NCBI GenBank assembly: GCA_948567375.1 | Contig: OX419760.1 | Location: 4,216,001-4,280,000, forward strand | Direction of reading: 5' to 3' | DNA length: 64,000 bases | DNA from: Lunularia cruciata | Taxonomy: Eukaryota; Streptophyta; Marchantiopsida; Lunulariales; Lunulariaceae | In this document: positions 32,716 to 44,978 of the stretch, piece after piece | Numbering within the stretch: position 1 is the stretch's first letter | How the letters are laid out: each line of letters starts with the position of its first letter | Notes under the pieces: generated by a model | Databases searched by the model: none | What the model saw: only the letters and a program-made list of their open reading frames with translations | What the model was told of the DNA's origin: nothing | Made by a program: the position numbers and the translations under genes

Positions 32716-33235
32716 GAGTGTTTAGATTCATCTTGGGAACATGGAGTGTCATCAAGAGTGGAAATTGAGATTATGCAAGGTTCCCCAAGGGTTTGAGGTG
32801 ATTGTAGGGGTGGATTTGAGGAATAGAGAGTTTACAATAGAATTTGAAGAGAGTGTTGAGAGGATCCAAAAACCTACACCACTTGGAGGAAAGAGTGAGT
32901 CTAAGTGCTTTCTATGTGGAGAGAAGGGACATAAGGCAAGTTCATGTCCATTGACCTTTTAGAGCAAGAGATTGAGGGAAAGGAGAGGCTTACTTGACTT
33001 GGGTTTGCATGTTGGACCTTCTTCACCAAGATTGGGAGGGAGAAGATCCAAGACCAAGGAGTTGTGTGAGGTTTGTGGAGTTGAAGGACTTCCAAAAGGA
33101 CATGAGTGTAGTGGAGTAAAATCACTTTTGGAGACTTTGGTAAAGGATCTTGGAGAGAGTCTTAGTACAGCTACAGAAATACTACCACCTTCATAAGCTA
33201 GTTCTCAAGATTAGTGATGGAGATAATCTTTCAAC
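32716..33235 (+). pseudogene. Accessory zinc-knuckle ORF in the C-I leader
   Basis: Coding-like stretch upstream of gag with EWKLRLCKVPQGFEVIVGVD, a CCHC knuckle (CFLCGEKGHKASSCP, near 32908-32950) and a second Cys/His cluster (CEVCGVEGLPKGHEC, near 33064-33108). It matches 20455-20975 in the same order. Gag with its own knuckle follows at 33445, so this is additional to gag. Function unknown; nucleic-acid binding is suggested only by the knuckles. Broken. Confidence 0.65.
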
Positions 33236-33444
33236 TTATGGATAAACTATCCATGAGAGTTAGATTAATATGCACTCTAGGATTTGATGTTGCTATAGAA
33301 ATCTTGGAGCAACCTGAACCTTTTGTGTTCCCTAGAGGGGATTATTCTCAGATGGTGTTAGTCATGTATATACTCTATTAGTAATAGAGTGAGAAAAAAA
33401 AAGAAAAAAAAATTTGAGAGAAAGAAAGATAGTGAGAGGTTAAG

Positions 33445-34470
33445 ATGGGGAAACTTCTGGTTTTCTTTGGCAAGGATGGAGAAGATGTGGAGGCCTTTGT
33501 GAGAGACTTCATGAGAGCTTGCATAGGAAACAATGAGAGGAGGAAGAATGAGTGGGCCTCATTTTTACCAGATTTCTTTGAGGATGCAACACTTACATGG
33601 TATGAGTCAGAATACCAAAAGAGAGAGGAGAGATGGGAAGAGGAGTCTTGGGAGACTTTGACTTCAACACTCATTGAAAACTTTCTTCCTGATGAACTTT
33701 CTTCCAGTTCTTGCACCTCCACCAAAAGATCCACTTCAAACCATCATAGAACAATTTGCGGGATCTCAAGATCAATGTGGTGCAACTATGGGAGAAGAGA
33801 GAGGTGGATCAGAATGTAGGGAGGGGGCCTAGGAGTTATGGAAACTTTCCATATAGAGGAGTTCAACCAGCCAACAATTTCAATGATAGAAATTGTTTTG
33901 GTTGTGGAGGAAGAGGCCATATCCAAAGGAATTGCCCAAATTCCACTTACCATGGAGGAAGGGGTTATGAGGGAGCCAATAGAGGGAAAGAGGGTGGTAG
34001 TGAAACCCAAGTGGCTCCTAATCCAAACAAAGGTAAGGAGATAACATCCATTGATGTGGTGGAGAGCAAGTATGAGAAGGGAGAGTGCTCAAACTCCAAG
34101 AGTCTTAATTTGGAGCTTTTGGCACAAGAGAAGAAGAGAGCTCGTTTTGCAGAGGATGTTCACTCTTCTCAAGGACTTACTCCAAGCAAGGATACTCCAA
34201 TGTCTACTAGGAGCACTCGCACCTCAACACCATCAACAACAAAGACTCCAAGGAAGAAGTTGGGGATGGAGGATTTCTTGATCTCAAAGCAACAATGGAA
34301 CTACAATGTGTTGGAGGATGTTGGTAGTCACAAGGCTAACATCACAATGGGCCAATTAATTGCTTTGAACCCTACTTTGAGAAAGGAGCTTAGAGGTGGT
34401 TTGAGTTCTACAAGGAGCAAGAGGAAGAAGAAGCCAAAAGATCCAGTATCAATGGGGGTGGTGGATGCCA
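33445..34470 (+). pseudogene. C-I gag region
   Basis: The capsid-like part (about 33445-33700) shows FFGKDGEDVEAFVRDFM and ATLTWYESE, a typical plant gag pattern (W..F...F). A CCHC knuckle lies at 33894-33935 (CFGCGGRGHIQRNC). A Ser/Thr-rich spacer and a basic segment run to about 34470. Gag forms the particle and binds RNA. C-II has the corresponding region at 62791-63795. Fossil, broken. Confidence 0.82.
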
Positions 34471-34935
34471 AGCTAGCACCATGGGAGGCTTGTGAATATG
34501 CCTCCAAGATTGATGTGAGAGTGAATGGTCACAACATCAAGGATGCATTGGTTGATGGCGGATCAGCAGTAAATGCCAAGTCAGAAAGGTTGATGAAGAA
34601 GTTGGGTATGATACCCTCAAGACCTTTAACATTTGTGGTGAGCATGGCAAACAAGCAACAAGTTCCACCGGTAGGGGTGATGGATAAAGTGGTAGTTTCA
34701 GTTATGGGAGTTCAAAATCTCTTGACTTTCCAAGTCTTGAAGGATTCAAGCTATGACTTACTTCTTGGGAGGCCATGGTTGAGAGCAGCACGCACAACTG
34801 ATCAATGGCACAAAGGGTACTTGAGGATTGGGCCATCAAACCATAGAGTCACAGTTCTTGTGACTAACACCACCAACACTTCACATTCAGATACACCATC
34901 TTCTGATTATTGGGAATCAGATTCTGAAGAATGAG
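34470..34935 (+). pseudogene. C-I protease region
   Basis: Retropepsin-like domain with VNGHNIKDALVDGGSAVN near 34525-34575 at the active-site position, hydrophobic PVGVMDKVVVSV and the closing SYDLLLGRPWLR near 34750-34785. It sits between gag and RT in the usual order. Fossil. Confidence 0.82.
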
Positions 34936-34939
34936 CTTC

Positions 34940-36480
34940 AGGTGTGGACACAAGCATGGAAGAGGAGACTTCCACGGAGGAGGATGAATCTGAATCTGAT
35001 TCATATGTGTATCCTTTGTGTGCTATGGATTTTGCACCTAAGCCAGAGGTTTTGAAGGACCCAGAAAAATCACCATTGACACTTGAGGAGGTAGAGAGAA
35101 GGTTAGCTACCCTCAAGTATGGCCCAAATGTTACCAAGGAAGAGAAGGTGAGATTTGAGGAGATTTTCCGCAAGTTCATCCATGTGTTTGCTTTTAGTTA
35201 CAAGGATTTGAAAGAAGTCACCTTGGAGTCACATGCAAGACCAATCCGCCAAAAACAACATCGCATTAGCCCACCAATATCTTTGGTTGTGAAGGAGGAG
35301 ATTGATAAGCTCAAGAGGGCTGGATTTATCTTTGAGGTAGAGAATTCAGAATGGGTGTCTCCAATTGTCATTGTGAAGAAAAAGAATGGCAAGCTTTGGG
35401 TATGTGTGGATTACAAGAAGCTCAATGTTGTTACCAAGAAGGACTACTACACATTGCCATTCATTGATGAGATCTTGGAGGAGATTGCAGGTCATGAGAG
35501 GTACAGTTTTGGAGATGGTTATAATGGATATAACCAAATCAAGATTGCACCAGAGCATCAACAACTCACCACATTCACCACACCTTGGGGAACTTACGCT
35601 TTCAAGGTCATGCCTTTTGGGCTTTGCAATGCTCCAGCCACATTCCAACAGTTCATGGACAAGGTATTTGAACCTTTCATTGGGAAATTTGTGAGAGACT
35701 TCATTGATGACTTTTGTGTCTATGGCAGCAAAGATGAGCACTTTGAGCACCTAATCAAAGTCTTGTAATGCTTGGATGAGGCAAATGCATCACTCAACCC
35801 AGAGAAGTGCATTTTTGGATGTGAAGAACGTCTACTTTTGGGGCACATCATCTCCAAGGATGGAATAGTAGTTGATCTTGAGAAGGTGAGGAAAATCTCA
35901 GACCTTCCATTCCCTTCAAGCTTGACAAAGTTACGCTAATTCTTGGGGATGGTTGGATACTATAGGAGGTTCATCTCTCATTTTCCAACAAAGCTTATGC
36001 ATTGACCATCTACGTGAAGAAGGGTGTAGATTACATGGTGATTTTGGAGGACAAGGAGGCTCTCAAAGCTTTTGAGGAGCTCAAGCAATCCCTTGTTGTA
36101 GCTCCAATTCTTGCTAAACCTGATTGGATTAAGCCTTTCATCCTCTACATTGATGCTTCTAATGTAGCTATAGGATGCACTCTTAGTCAATTAGACCAAG
36201 ATGGGCATGATCATCCAATAGCTTGTGCCAGTAGGCAAATGGTTTCAGCAGAGAAGAACTACTCTGTCACGGAGAGAGAAGGGTTGGCAGTGATCTTTGG
36301 TCTCAAGAAGTTTAGACACTACTTGATTGGAGGGAAAGCCACCATTGTCACGGATCACAAGGCTTTGAAGTACATCTTCAACAAGCCTAATGTTGAAGGG
36401 AGACTAGCAAGGTAGATGATACTCTTGTCTGAGTATGACTACACCATTGAGGATAAGCCAGGAAAGAAACATGCAAATAC
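34940..36480 (+). pseudogene. C-I reverse transcriptase and RNase H region
   Basis: An acidic linker is followed by RT (about 35235-35980). Landmarks are WVSPIVIVKKKNGKLWVCVD, DGYNGYNQIKIAP, VMPFGLCNAPATFQQFMD and FIDD at 35700-35711. RNase H (about 36010-36480) shows LYIDASNVAIGCTLSQ, TEREGLAVIFGLKKF and TDHKALKYI. The motif set is Tat/Athila-like and clearly different from the A-I RT. Fossil, broken. Confidence 0.92.
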
Positions 36481-37855
36481 TGATTTTTTATCTAGAGCCT
36501 ATGATCATGATGGAGATGAGCCAGTGGATGATTCCTTCCCGGATGAAGAGCTCATGACAATCTCAGTCACTCAAGAGGTTCCAATGGAGTACAAGGAGAT
36601 TGTGGATTTTGTGACAAGAGGTAACTATCCAGAAGGGATGCATGCTAGGGAGAGGAAGGCCCTTGCAGCAAGATCTAGACCTTACACAATGGTGGAGGAT
36701 ATTCTTTTTCACCAAGGAGTAGATGGTCTACTTCGAAGAGCAGTGGGTAAGGAAGAGTCTATCCTACTCATAAAGGAGTTTCATGAAGGTTTAGTATGTG
36801 GAGGACACTTTGCAGGAAAGGTGACTGCTTTCAAGATTCTAGATGCAGGTTACCATTGGAGAAGGATTTTCAATGATTGTCTTGATTATTGCAAAACTTG
36901 TCATGTTTGTCAAGCTTTTGCTAGAAAGTCTACATCCACTCCACCACTTAGATCAATTCCATTGCTAGGACCTTTTGAGAAGTGGGGAATTGATTTTATA
37001 GGTGCTCTCAATAGAACCCCAAGGAACAATCGATACATTGTGGTAGTTACTGAATACCTTACCAAGTGGGTTGCGGCTAGAACATTGAGAGACAAGAATG
37101 AAGATGAAGTGGGTAGATTTCTTTATGAACGCATTATCACTAGGTTTGGATGCCCTTTGGAGTTGGTTTTTGATAGAGGAGGAGAGTTTACATGAAGCAT
37201 TACTACAGCCATGCTACGACATTTCTCTATCACACATAGAGTAACTACATCCTATAAGCCAAATTTCAATGGCTTGGCAGAGAGAACCAATCAGACCTTG
37301 TGCATGATGTTGGCCAAAGATGCAGAAATGGAGGGGGCTAAACATCATTGGGACAAGAGGATTCATGCAGTTTTGTGGGAGTATAGGACAACCATGAAGA
37401 CTTCCACCGGATATTCTCCATTTCAATTGGTGTATAGTATTGAGTCTACCTTACCTATTCACTTTGATCTTCCTACCTTCCAAAACATTCATAGGAGATT
37501 GAAGAAAGCACAAGGAGTTGATGCAGAGAAGTCAAGGAAGGATCAACTCATGGAGTTGGAAGAGGCAAGAGCAGTTGCTATGGTTCAAGTGGAGCAAGCC
37601 CAAAGGAAACAAAAGGAGAGCTATGACAAGAGGCAAGGCAAGAAGAAGGTGGAGCCTTTCAAAGAAGGTGATTGGGTAATGTTGTTTGATTCCATTGGAT
37701 TCAAGAGAGTGCAAAAAAAGTTTTTGGCTAAGTACTTTGGACCTTTCATAGTAGAGAAGGTGTGGAGCAATTACACCTATGATCTCAAGGAGTTGGGAGG
37801 AAGAAACTTTGATAGGATTAACCATGATAAGTTGAAGATGTACCATAACGAGTAG
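36480..37855 (+). pseudogene. C-I integrase region
   Basis: The zinc domain (about 36780-36930) has GLVCGGHFAGKVT and CKTCHVCQAFA. The core (about 36970-37290) has WGIDFIGAL, VFDRGGEF and NGLAERTNQT with the D-D-E positions. The C-terminus (about 37640-37850) has FKEGDWVMLFDS, KYFGPFIVEK and INHDKLKMY. No chromodomain follows; the polypurine tract lies 40 bases on. Fossil, broken. Confidence 0.92.
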
Positions 37856-37890
37856 AGAGGCCTTCACTTTGAGGACAAAGTGAAAACTTA

Positions 37891-37903
37891 GTCTGGGGGT
37901 AAA
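37891..37903 (+). promoter_or_regulatory. C-I polypurine tract
   Basis: GTCTGGGGGTAAA directly before the TGTAACA start of the 3' LTR. The tract is short but correctly placed. Confidence 0.75.
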
Positions 37904-38595
37904 TGTAACACCCATTTGTGCATGTGTGTGGTATTGTGATATTTAGCTTGGTATTACAACTACTTAAGAGATATTATTTATGTAGAGATAAAGGATGGTT
38001 CTATATTAGTCATGGTTAGCTAAAGTTAGTCATTGCTAAGATAGAGGGGACTTTACTTTAGATGAAGTAGAAAAGATGAGCACTACTATTTTGGATTTTA
38101 GTGTGTTGACTTGGTATTATTCCTAGGTGTTTGGCTTTGAGGAAAGAGTTGAGAACTCTTGGGCCCGCAAGCCTTTTTGTTTTGGATTCTTCTTTAATCC
38201 AAGGATAGCCCATGTGAAGGAATCCTTGACTTAATGGTTGGGTCAAGATAATACCACATGCTTAGGGGAATATGCCCATGTGAATGGATATTCCTTTCTA
38301 CTTTTTGACTTTACTTGACTTTAAGTCTAGTAACTTGAGTTACTACGGTAATTAGTAACTTTGGTACGTAACTATTTCACAAGTATATAAACAAGGGGTG
38401 AGGAGGTACTCATCATCCTTTCATTTGCAACTATCTCTCTCTCATTAAGTTCTCTAATGAGCAATGTCTTGAGTCTTGGAGTGTTAGCCTTGGAGGAGTA
38501 TGATGGAGTTTGGGTTCCTTGCCTTCTTAGTCCATAGTGCGCTACCATAGTAGCCATCAGAGGTTCATCCTGAGTGAGAGATAGGCCGGCTCACA
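37904..38595 (+). repeat. C-I 3' LTR (692 bp)
   Basis: Same termini and length as the 5' LTR. It is followed by GTTCC and the resumed B-II LTR. The TATA-like AAGTATATAAACA is near 38382-38394. Confidence 0.92.
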
Positions 38596-41500
38596 GTTCC
38601 CACAGAGATATGAGTCTGAATTGGTCAAATATGAAGTCAAACAGTAACATTGTAATTCTTCTTGGTTGCATCTTTAATCTCTCAGGTAGAAACCACACCC
38701 AGAAGAGAGTAAAAAGCAGTGATTTGCAATCTTGTCACAAATTAGCACTCCTTAATCACCACTCCATCAATTCTTTCCAAACAATCTTGATTGTGATGAT
38801 TCAGGCTCTCCCAAAAACGGTACTTCACTGCAAAATGACTTTGCCTCAGAATTGTGTTCCACCCCTCCACTGAAGGCACAACTTCCTCAATCAAAATTGC
38901 TTCACATCAACTTCACACTGCACTCACAAATGCAAAATACTACCAACACTACAATTCCTCTCAGATCTATCAAGGCATTGCTTTGATTGCACTTTACTCA
39001 GGATCAAACACACAGAATGAAGATCAAGGCTGTGAAATCCAACATCCAACAAACACACTGACTTGCACTTTGAATTTCTTCACACACTTTCAAACACAAT
39101 TGCAAAGCTAATACTCAGAATCAAGCTTAAGCAAGGAGCACTGCTTCACAGCACTTTGCTTTATCTATTCTCAGAAATAATGAGCACTAAACAACATAAG
39201 ATTGCAAATGCCACTCTTAAATAGTGAAGCAATTGATAGTTATCTTCCTAAGGTACCTCTTCCTAATGACTCTACAAACCTGCAGATCCAAAATGACAAT
39301 GCACCTCTTCATATCTGCCTATTCAAATCTCAAATCGGTTTCTAATCCGATCCGATGTCTACTTCTTCCTCCGCTTTCAAACCCGATCCCAAAGTAACTG
39401 TACTTCCTACTACTTTGTCCTTGGGTTTCATAACTCCTACATCTTCTACCAAATCTAATAATTCTCTTTCCTGATCTGAAATTTCACTAGTACGTAATCT
39501 ATCTAACTCCTTATCTGCTGACCCACTCTTCTCTAATGTTTCCAATGGTAACTACAAAGACATATGCAGTCCTACTTCATCTACTTTGGGTTTGGCTCTA
39601 ACATCTTTCCAAAGTTTATCTATCTCTAACTTCACTAGATCTAATCTAATCGTGATATTGTCTTTGACCTCCAATATCTTTCTATCTACTCGAGTTCTGA
39701 GACTAATTAACAGAGCATTCAAATTTGTATCCTTCGCATGTCTCCTCCTTGTCTCTTGCACCAACAACTTCAACTCGTGTAGCCTCGTCTCTTCAATACA
39801 AACACTGGCTTTTGTACTCAGCATCGCGTTTATCCTGATTACAATCTCCTTCAATGGCTCCAATCTCATCTTCCTTTCATGCTCCCGATCTGCAAGCCAA
39901 TCTTCCCTATACATTGCCAACTCTGCCTCAAACTCGGCTTTGACAGTTTCTTTCTCCTTCTCCTTCTGCACAATCTTCTCTTCCTGATTACAAAGTAACT
40001 CTTGTAATTGCTCTTCTTCCCTATATCTCATTGTCAACTCCCGCTGCCACATTTGCTTCTTCTCTTCTACACTCTCCATCACTCTATCGAGTTCTTGTTC
40101 TTTCTTTGCTACCCTTGCCATAGCATGGATAATTTCTAGTATGGAATCAGCAAACTGCTGCTTCAAGATTTCATACTCTGCTACTTGTCTCTCCCTTGCT
40201 ATGTCACTCTTCTTCACAAGTTCTTCTTGATACCTTACTTCTCTCTTCAGGTCCTCAATAACTTGACTCTGTACTATTGCATCCCCTCATAGTACTTCCC
40301 TTTCCTCCTTGCCTCGGGTTATACTCTTCTTCAACTCTGAGTTCTCTTCTTCCAGTCTTGCCAAAACTTGCAACACAGTCTTCACCTCTGGACATGTTGG
40401 CTGCATCTCCTTCTTCTTGTGCTCTAACTTCACCAACAATGGGCACACAATTTCTCGTAGGTTCTCCACTCCATCACTCACACCTACTTCCCCCTACATA
40501 GAGATCTCCTTCTTTACCTCCTCTTCACCCGATACTCGCCTTCTTCTCTGCAGTCGTCATATTGGAATAGACGCTTCACTCCCCGAGCTAGCATTCACCT
40601 CTTCCCTTGCCTTGCTTGGACCCGCTTCACACTTTGCCTTGCATCTCGACCGAACTCCTCTCTGAATTGTAAACTTCTTCTCCTCTGGCTTGGGTACCTC
40701 GTCCTCCAACTTTGCATTATTTTCTTCTTCGAGCTCCACCCAAACTTCTGCTTCTTCTTTGGCAGCAAGTACCAACGTTATCCCCTCACCTTCATCACTA
40801 TTGCTACTCGTATCTCCACTTTGCAGTGTGAGCTCCGGTTCTTCCTCGTGTTCCGAGTCTTCAGACTTGCACTCGGCTTTGCCTTCCGAGTCCTCCTCTG
40901 ATGACACAATCACCACTACGCCTCTCCTCGGGTTTCCTCTCCTGGTCTTTTGAGGTCTTGTCTTCTCCACGTCTTCCCCTTCTCCTTGTTGACTCCGCTT
41001 CTTTGACTTTGGAGTACTCACTTCTACCTCCACGCTCTTGCCCGTCTGCGCGTAGTATTCATCCATGCTTCAGATTTGAAGAATGTATTGTTGCTCCTCC
41101 GTGTCAACTTCTCTTCTCAAGTCGGGATGGAAGTGAGGCACCATTCTATTGCGCTCCTCCAAATTGAGCAAATTCAACCCAAGGTAGAAATGTGCTACAA
41201 ATGGCACGATGAAGTGTGGAGGCAACTTATCCCACAAATTCCACACCATCTATCTCGTCCTCCCATAGAAACACCTTGCCTAGTTGATAGGTTCTCCTGC
41301 AAACATCTTATGGAAGAACACCGCTTGGTGTTTCATCACATAAGTTTTCCTCTCCGGCTTTAGGATTGCCATAAGAGCACTCACAATCCCTCTCTTTACT
41401 AGATCTTTGTAACTCTTGATCTTATACCCATTCTTTGTTCTCTTCAAAGAGAAAGCATCCCTCACTTCTTGGGTTTCTTTGGCTACCTCTCCCTTCTCCA

Positions 41501-42289
41501 AGAATGTGGCACCTTGCTCCATGCCTACCTCTCTTCCGAGCACTAATCTCCAATCTGACTCTGTCCAGCAAGCCGGATTTCCTCTCTTCCCCTCTTCCTC
41601 GGGGCCATCGAGACACTTACTCTTGATTATCTCAGTCATGAAACTTGGAAAACTTACATTCCAGTTCCATGCCAAGAATGTCATCCAAAGTCTCAAGACT
41701 TCAATTCTCGCGATCACATCCAACCTCCAAATTGCATGATTTCTCATTGCAAATTTGGAGTTCTTTCCTCCTCCCATCTTTCCTACTTCTTCATTGTCTC
41801 TCGGTTTCACTCTCTCAAATTCTCCTCTACACACTAGCGCGTCTTCAACTCTACTTCCCTTCCCACAATCTTTTGCAAAACGACTCCTCAATGGCGAAGG
41901 AAAATTGCTTGACATTGCTTTGTTGTTAGCCCAATTTTTATAGAGTCATGCCTTCTTTGTCTCTCTTCAATTTGAGTTTCTATCAATTGTACTTCATGTG
42001 TATGGCCGCCAGTTTTGAACGGTCCCTTCTTGAATTTATTGCTCAGAAGAAAGGTTGTTACATTGTCTTTGCCTTGGGTTGAGCTCCCTTCGATACAAAG
42101 ACTCCTTACTTTGGGTTGTATGCTGACAGGGCAAGTCTGAGTACTTTGCCTTATGACCCAAAGCTACTTTACCTCGGGTTTCATCCTGAAGACTCCTTTC
42201 TTTGCCTTCTTTGGCCATACAAGCGCAATCCGACTTCTCTATACACTTCTTCTTCTCCATTTCAAAAAAAAAAAAAAGTGGGTACCACA
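38596..42289 (-). repeat. B-II 3' LTR (main part; the remaining 56 bp are at 31137-31192)
   Basis: The minus-strand LTR start TGTGGTACCC is at 42289. The sequence runs to 38596, is interrupted by C-I, and ends with GGGTTGTCACA at 31137. TATTTAA is at 39217-39223 on the minus strand, and the TATAAAAA box near 41936-41944 lies before the ORF. Confidence 0.93.
39342..41915 (-). pseudogene. LTR-borne ORF region, B-II 3' LTR
   Basis: The coding-like region starts with MSSNFPSPLRSR. It contains an N-terminal segment with WRLVLGREVG, TYVMKHQAVFFHKMFAG and a FHLGLNLL-like block, then an acidic Glu/Ser-rich middle near 40700-40950 and a long heptad-like charged half near 39700-40480. The tail ends EVDIGSD. 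Length is about 2.57 kb, as in the other copies of this subtype. Fossil, a few interruptions. Confidence 0.75.
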
Positions 42290-44978
42290 TACCTCCTCCC
42301 TCAAATGTGACCGTCCCCGCAAACATAGACCTCGGGTGTCTTAGAGACTTCCGAGTCTATGGTCCAATATCTCCAAACTCTCCACCCATTTACTCGAGTG
42401 GCAAAAGGATTGCCCTCCAGATCTACAAGCTGCATGGACCCATTTTCATAAAGATGAAGAACTTGATAGGGCCCCATCCATCTCAAAAGCAACTTGTCTA
42501 GAAAAAATATTTGGTGATTGTCATATAACAAAACCAAATCTCCTTTGTGCATAGCCACAGGCTTGATATGCTTATCGCGCCTGACTTTCCTCTGTGCTTG
42601 TACTTCCTTCGTGGTTTACATTGCATTGTCTCTTTTCTCTTCTAACCACATTAGTTGATGGATCCAAAGATCATGGCTTTCTTCCTCCGACAGTCGTTCT
42701 TTGCAAAGAATCCGATATGTCGGTACTTTAAATTCAACTAGTAGTATGGGATGCAAGCCATATGTCAAGAAGTATGGAGTTTGCCTGGTTGTAATTTTTT
42801 TTGTCGTTCAATATGCCCACAACACGGATGGTAATTTCATATCCCAATCATAAGCATAATTGACAGTCACCTTATTCAAAATTTTGCAAAGTAACCCATT
42901 CGCCTTTTCCGTTAAGCCATTTTCTTTTGGGTTATAAGGAGTTGTCTTCCCATGTTTAATCTGAAAGTACTTGGTTAACGCCTCCATTACAGAGTTCAAA
43001 AGTGTATTCCTTGGTCACTGACCAATTCCAGAGGACACCCATATTGGGAGATGATGTTTTGAAAGAAAAATTCTGCCATAGTTTCAGCATCATCTCTGCA
43101 AGTTGCTTTAGCTTCGACCATCTTGGTAGCATAGTCAATGCAAACCAAAATGTATTGCTTTCTTTTGACTCGGGTCATTGGTTGAATGGGACCCACAAAA
43201 TCAATTCCCCATTTCTCAAATATGGCCAAAGGCAAAATTGGTCTCAAAGGCCATTGCAAAGTAGCTATCGGCTTCCTCATTCTTTGACAAGCATCACAGC
43301 TTCGGATATGAGCATGCGTGTCTTTGTACATCGTAGGCCACCAATACCCTGCCAAAAGAATCTTCTTTACAGTATTCTTCAGAGCATAGTGTCCTCCCGA
43401 TGCTTTGGACTGTAAAGATTCAATCACTCCTCCTACTTCATATTACTCCAAGCATCGCCAAAGTACTTTGTCTTTGCCCATCTTGAATAGAATGTTGTGC
43501 TTGAGCTGGTATGGCCCCATTTTCCTGAGAAAGACTGCTCTCTGCTCCGGGTCCATCCCTTCAAGACAATGGAGAGTATGCAGATAATGATATTCTGTTG
43601 CATACCTTGTACTTTGCATTGTTGTTAACTGATATAACTCTTTGTCATGGAACAGATCGTCAATTTCCCACTCCTGGTCTTGAGTTTCTAACCTGGACAG
43701 GAAGTCCGCATTTGAATGCAAAGCTCCCTTCCTTACTTGTACAGTATATGTGAATTCTTGTAACAACAAGGTCCATCTTGCAATTCATCTGGACAAATCT
43801 GCCTTCTTGACCAAATGTTGCAGTGCATAATGGTCAACATAGAAGACAAACTCATATCCCAACACGTAGTGGCAAAATTTCTTGCAAGCATACACCATCC
43901 CGAGTGCTTCTCTTTCAGTTGTCAAATAGTTCTTTTTAGAAACTGAAAGTTGTCGGTTGCCATAATACACCGGGTAGTCCTTCTTCTTCTTGTCCTTCTG
44001 ACTTAAGATGACACCAATGGCCATGGACAAAGTGTCCACATATACATGAAAAGGGATGTCCCAATTTGGGGCCCTCATAACTGGTGCTTCAACCAACTTC
44101 TTCTTCAAAACCTTGAAAGCTTCTTCTTGATTTGCTTCCCATAGATAGTCTTTGAATTTCTTTAGAAGCTTTGTAAGGGGTGCAGCAAGCACCGCATAAT
44201 TTGACATGAAGCATCTATAGTATCCGACATGTCTCTCAGCTCTCGGATGTTCTTCGGGGATTCCAAAGCTGCAATTACTTTAACCTTCTCAATATCGACT
44301 TCAATACCTCAGCTTGACACCCAATGCCCTAGAAGAATTCCCTCCTTCATTGCAAAGAAGCATTTTTCTGGGTGTAATGACAAGCCGGAAAAATGACACC
44401 TTTCAAAAGTTTGGCAAAGGTAATCTAAATGTACATCTCTTCGCCCAAACACACAAAATTCATCAATGAAGACTTCCACAAATTTGGACAAGAAATCTTT
44501 GAAGATTGAATTCATCATCCACTGGAAAGTAGTGAGAGCATTACACAACCCAAAGGGCATTTGATTGTAAGCAAAAGTGCCCCAATCGGTCGTGAATGTG
44601 GTTTTATCCTTGTCCTCTTCTTGAATAGATACTTGATTGTACCTTGAAAATCCAAGCAAATACATCCTAGAATTCTATGAACAGGGCAGCTGCCAACTCC
44701 TCCAAAGTGACTGTCTTCAAAAATTTTAAAATTTTACCTTCAGTCAAGACAACATCTTGATAGTCATCGGGGTTGATGACTCCTTCAACGTGGCTTACTC
44801 AGCTTAACCCAAGGCGAGCTGCCATCAAACCCCCTTCCTCCAAGTTAGGTTCACCCGAGGTGATGTCATATGGATCTTCGTCTTTGACATCCACCTCGTA
44901 GCATTCCAAATAGTTAACTTGGACTTTGTCTTTGGATTTGTCTGAGGACAAAGACAATGAGTCTTTGGATTCATCCTC
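42290..44978 (-). pseudogene. B-II integrase, RNase H and RT (3' pol half)
   Basis: Minus strand. The polypurine tract is at 42290-42300. Integrase spans about 42301-43430 (LRWMGPYQVLH, WGIDFVGPI, SGGHYALKN). RNase H spans about 43700-44200 (HVYVDTLSMAIGVILSQ). RT spans about 44300-44660 and upstream (PFGLCNA, FIDEFCVFG). The acidic linker is near 44850-44978. The right edge is the TCCTC duplication of B-III. Fossil, broken. Confidence 0.88.

Larger units (their letters stand above)
31193..38595 (+). mobile_element. C-I: Tat/Athila-like Ty3/gypsy element with both LTRs
   Basis: LTRs of 692 bp at 31193-31884 and 37904-38595 (TGTAACA ... GGCTCACA). A primer site, a long leader with a zinc-knuckle ORF, gag, protease, RT, RNase H, integrase and a polypurine tract lie between them. 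It is inserted in the 3' LTR of B-II; GTTC is repeated at both edges (31189-31192 and 38596-38599). By eye the first ~320 bases of the two LTRs differ at about eight sites, so it is the youngest full-length element seen. It looks complete in layout but has about half a dozen coding breaks. No chromodomain. Confidence 0.93.
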
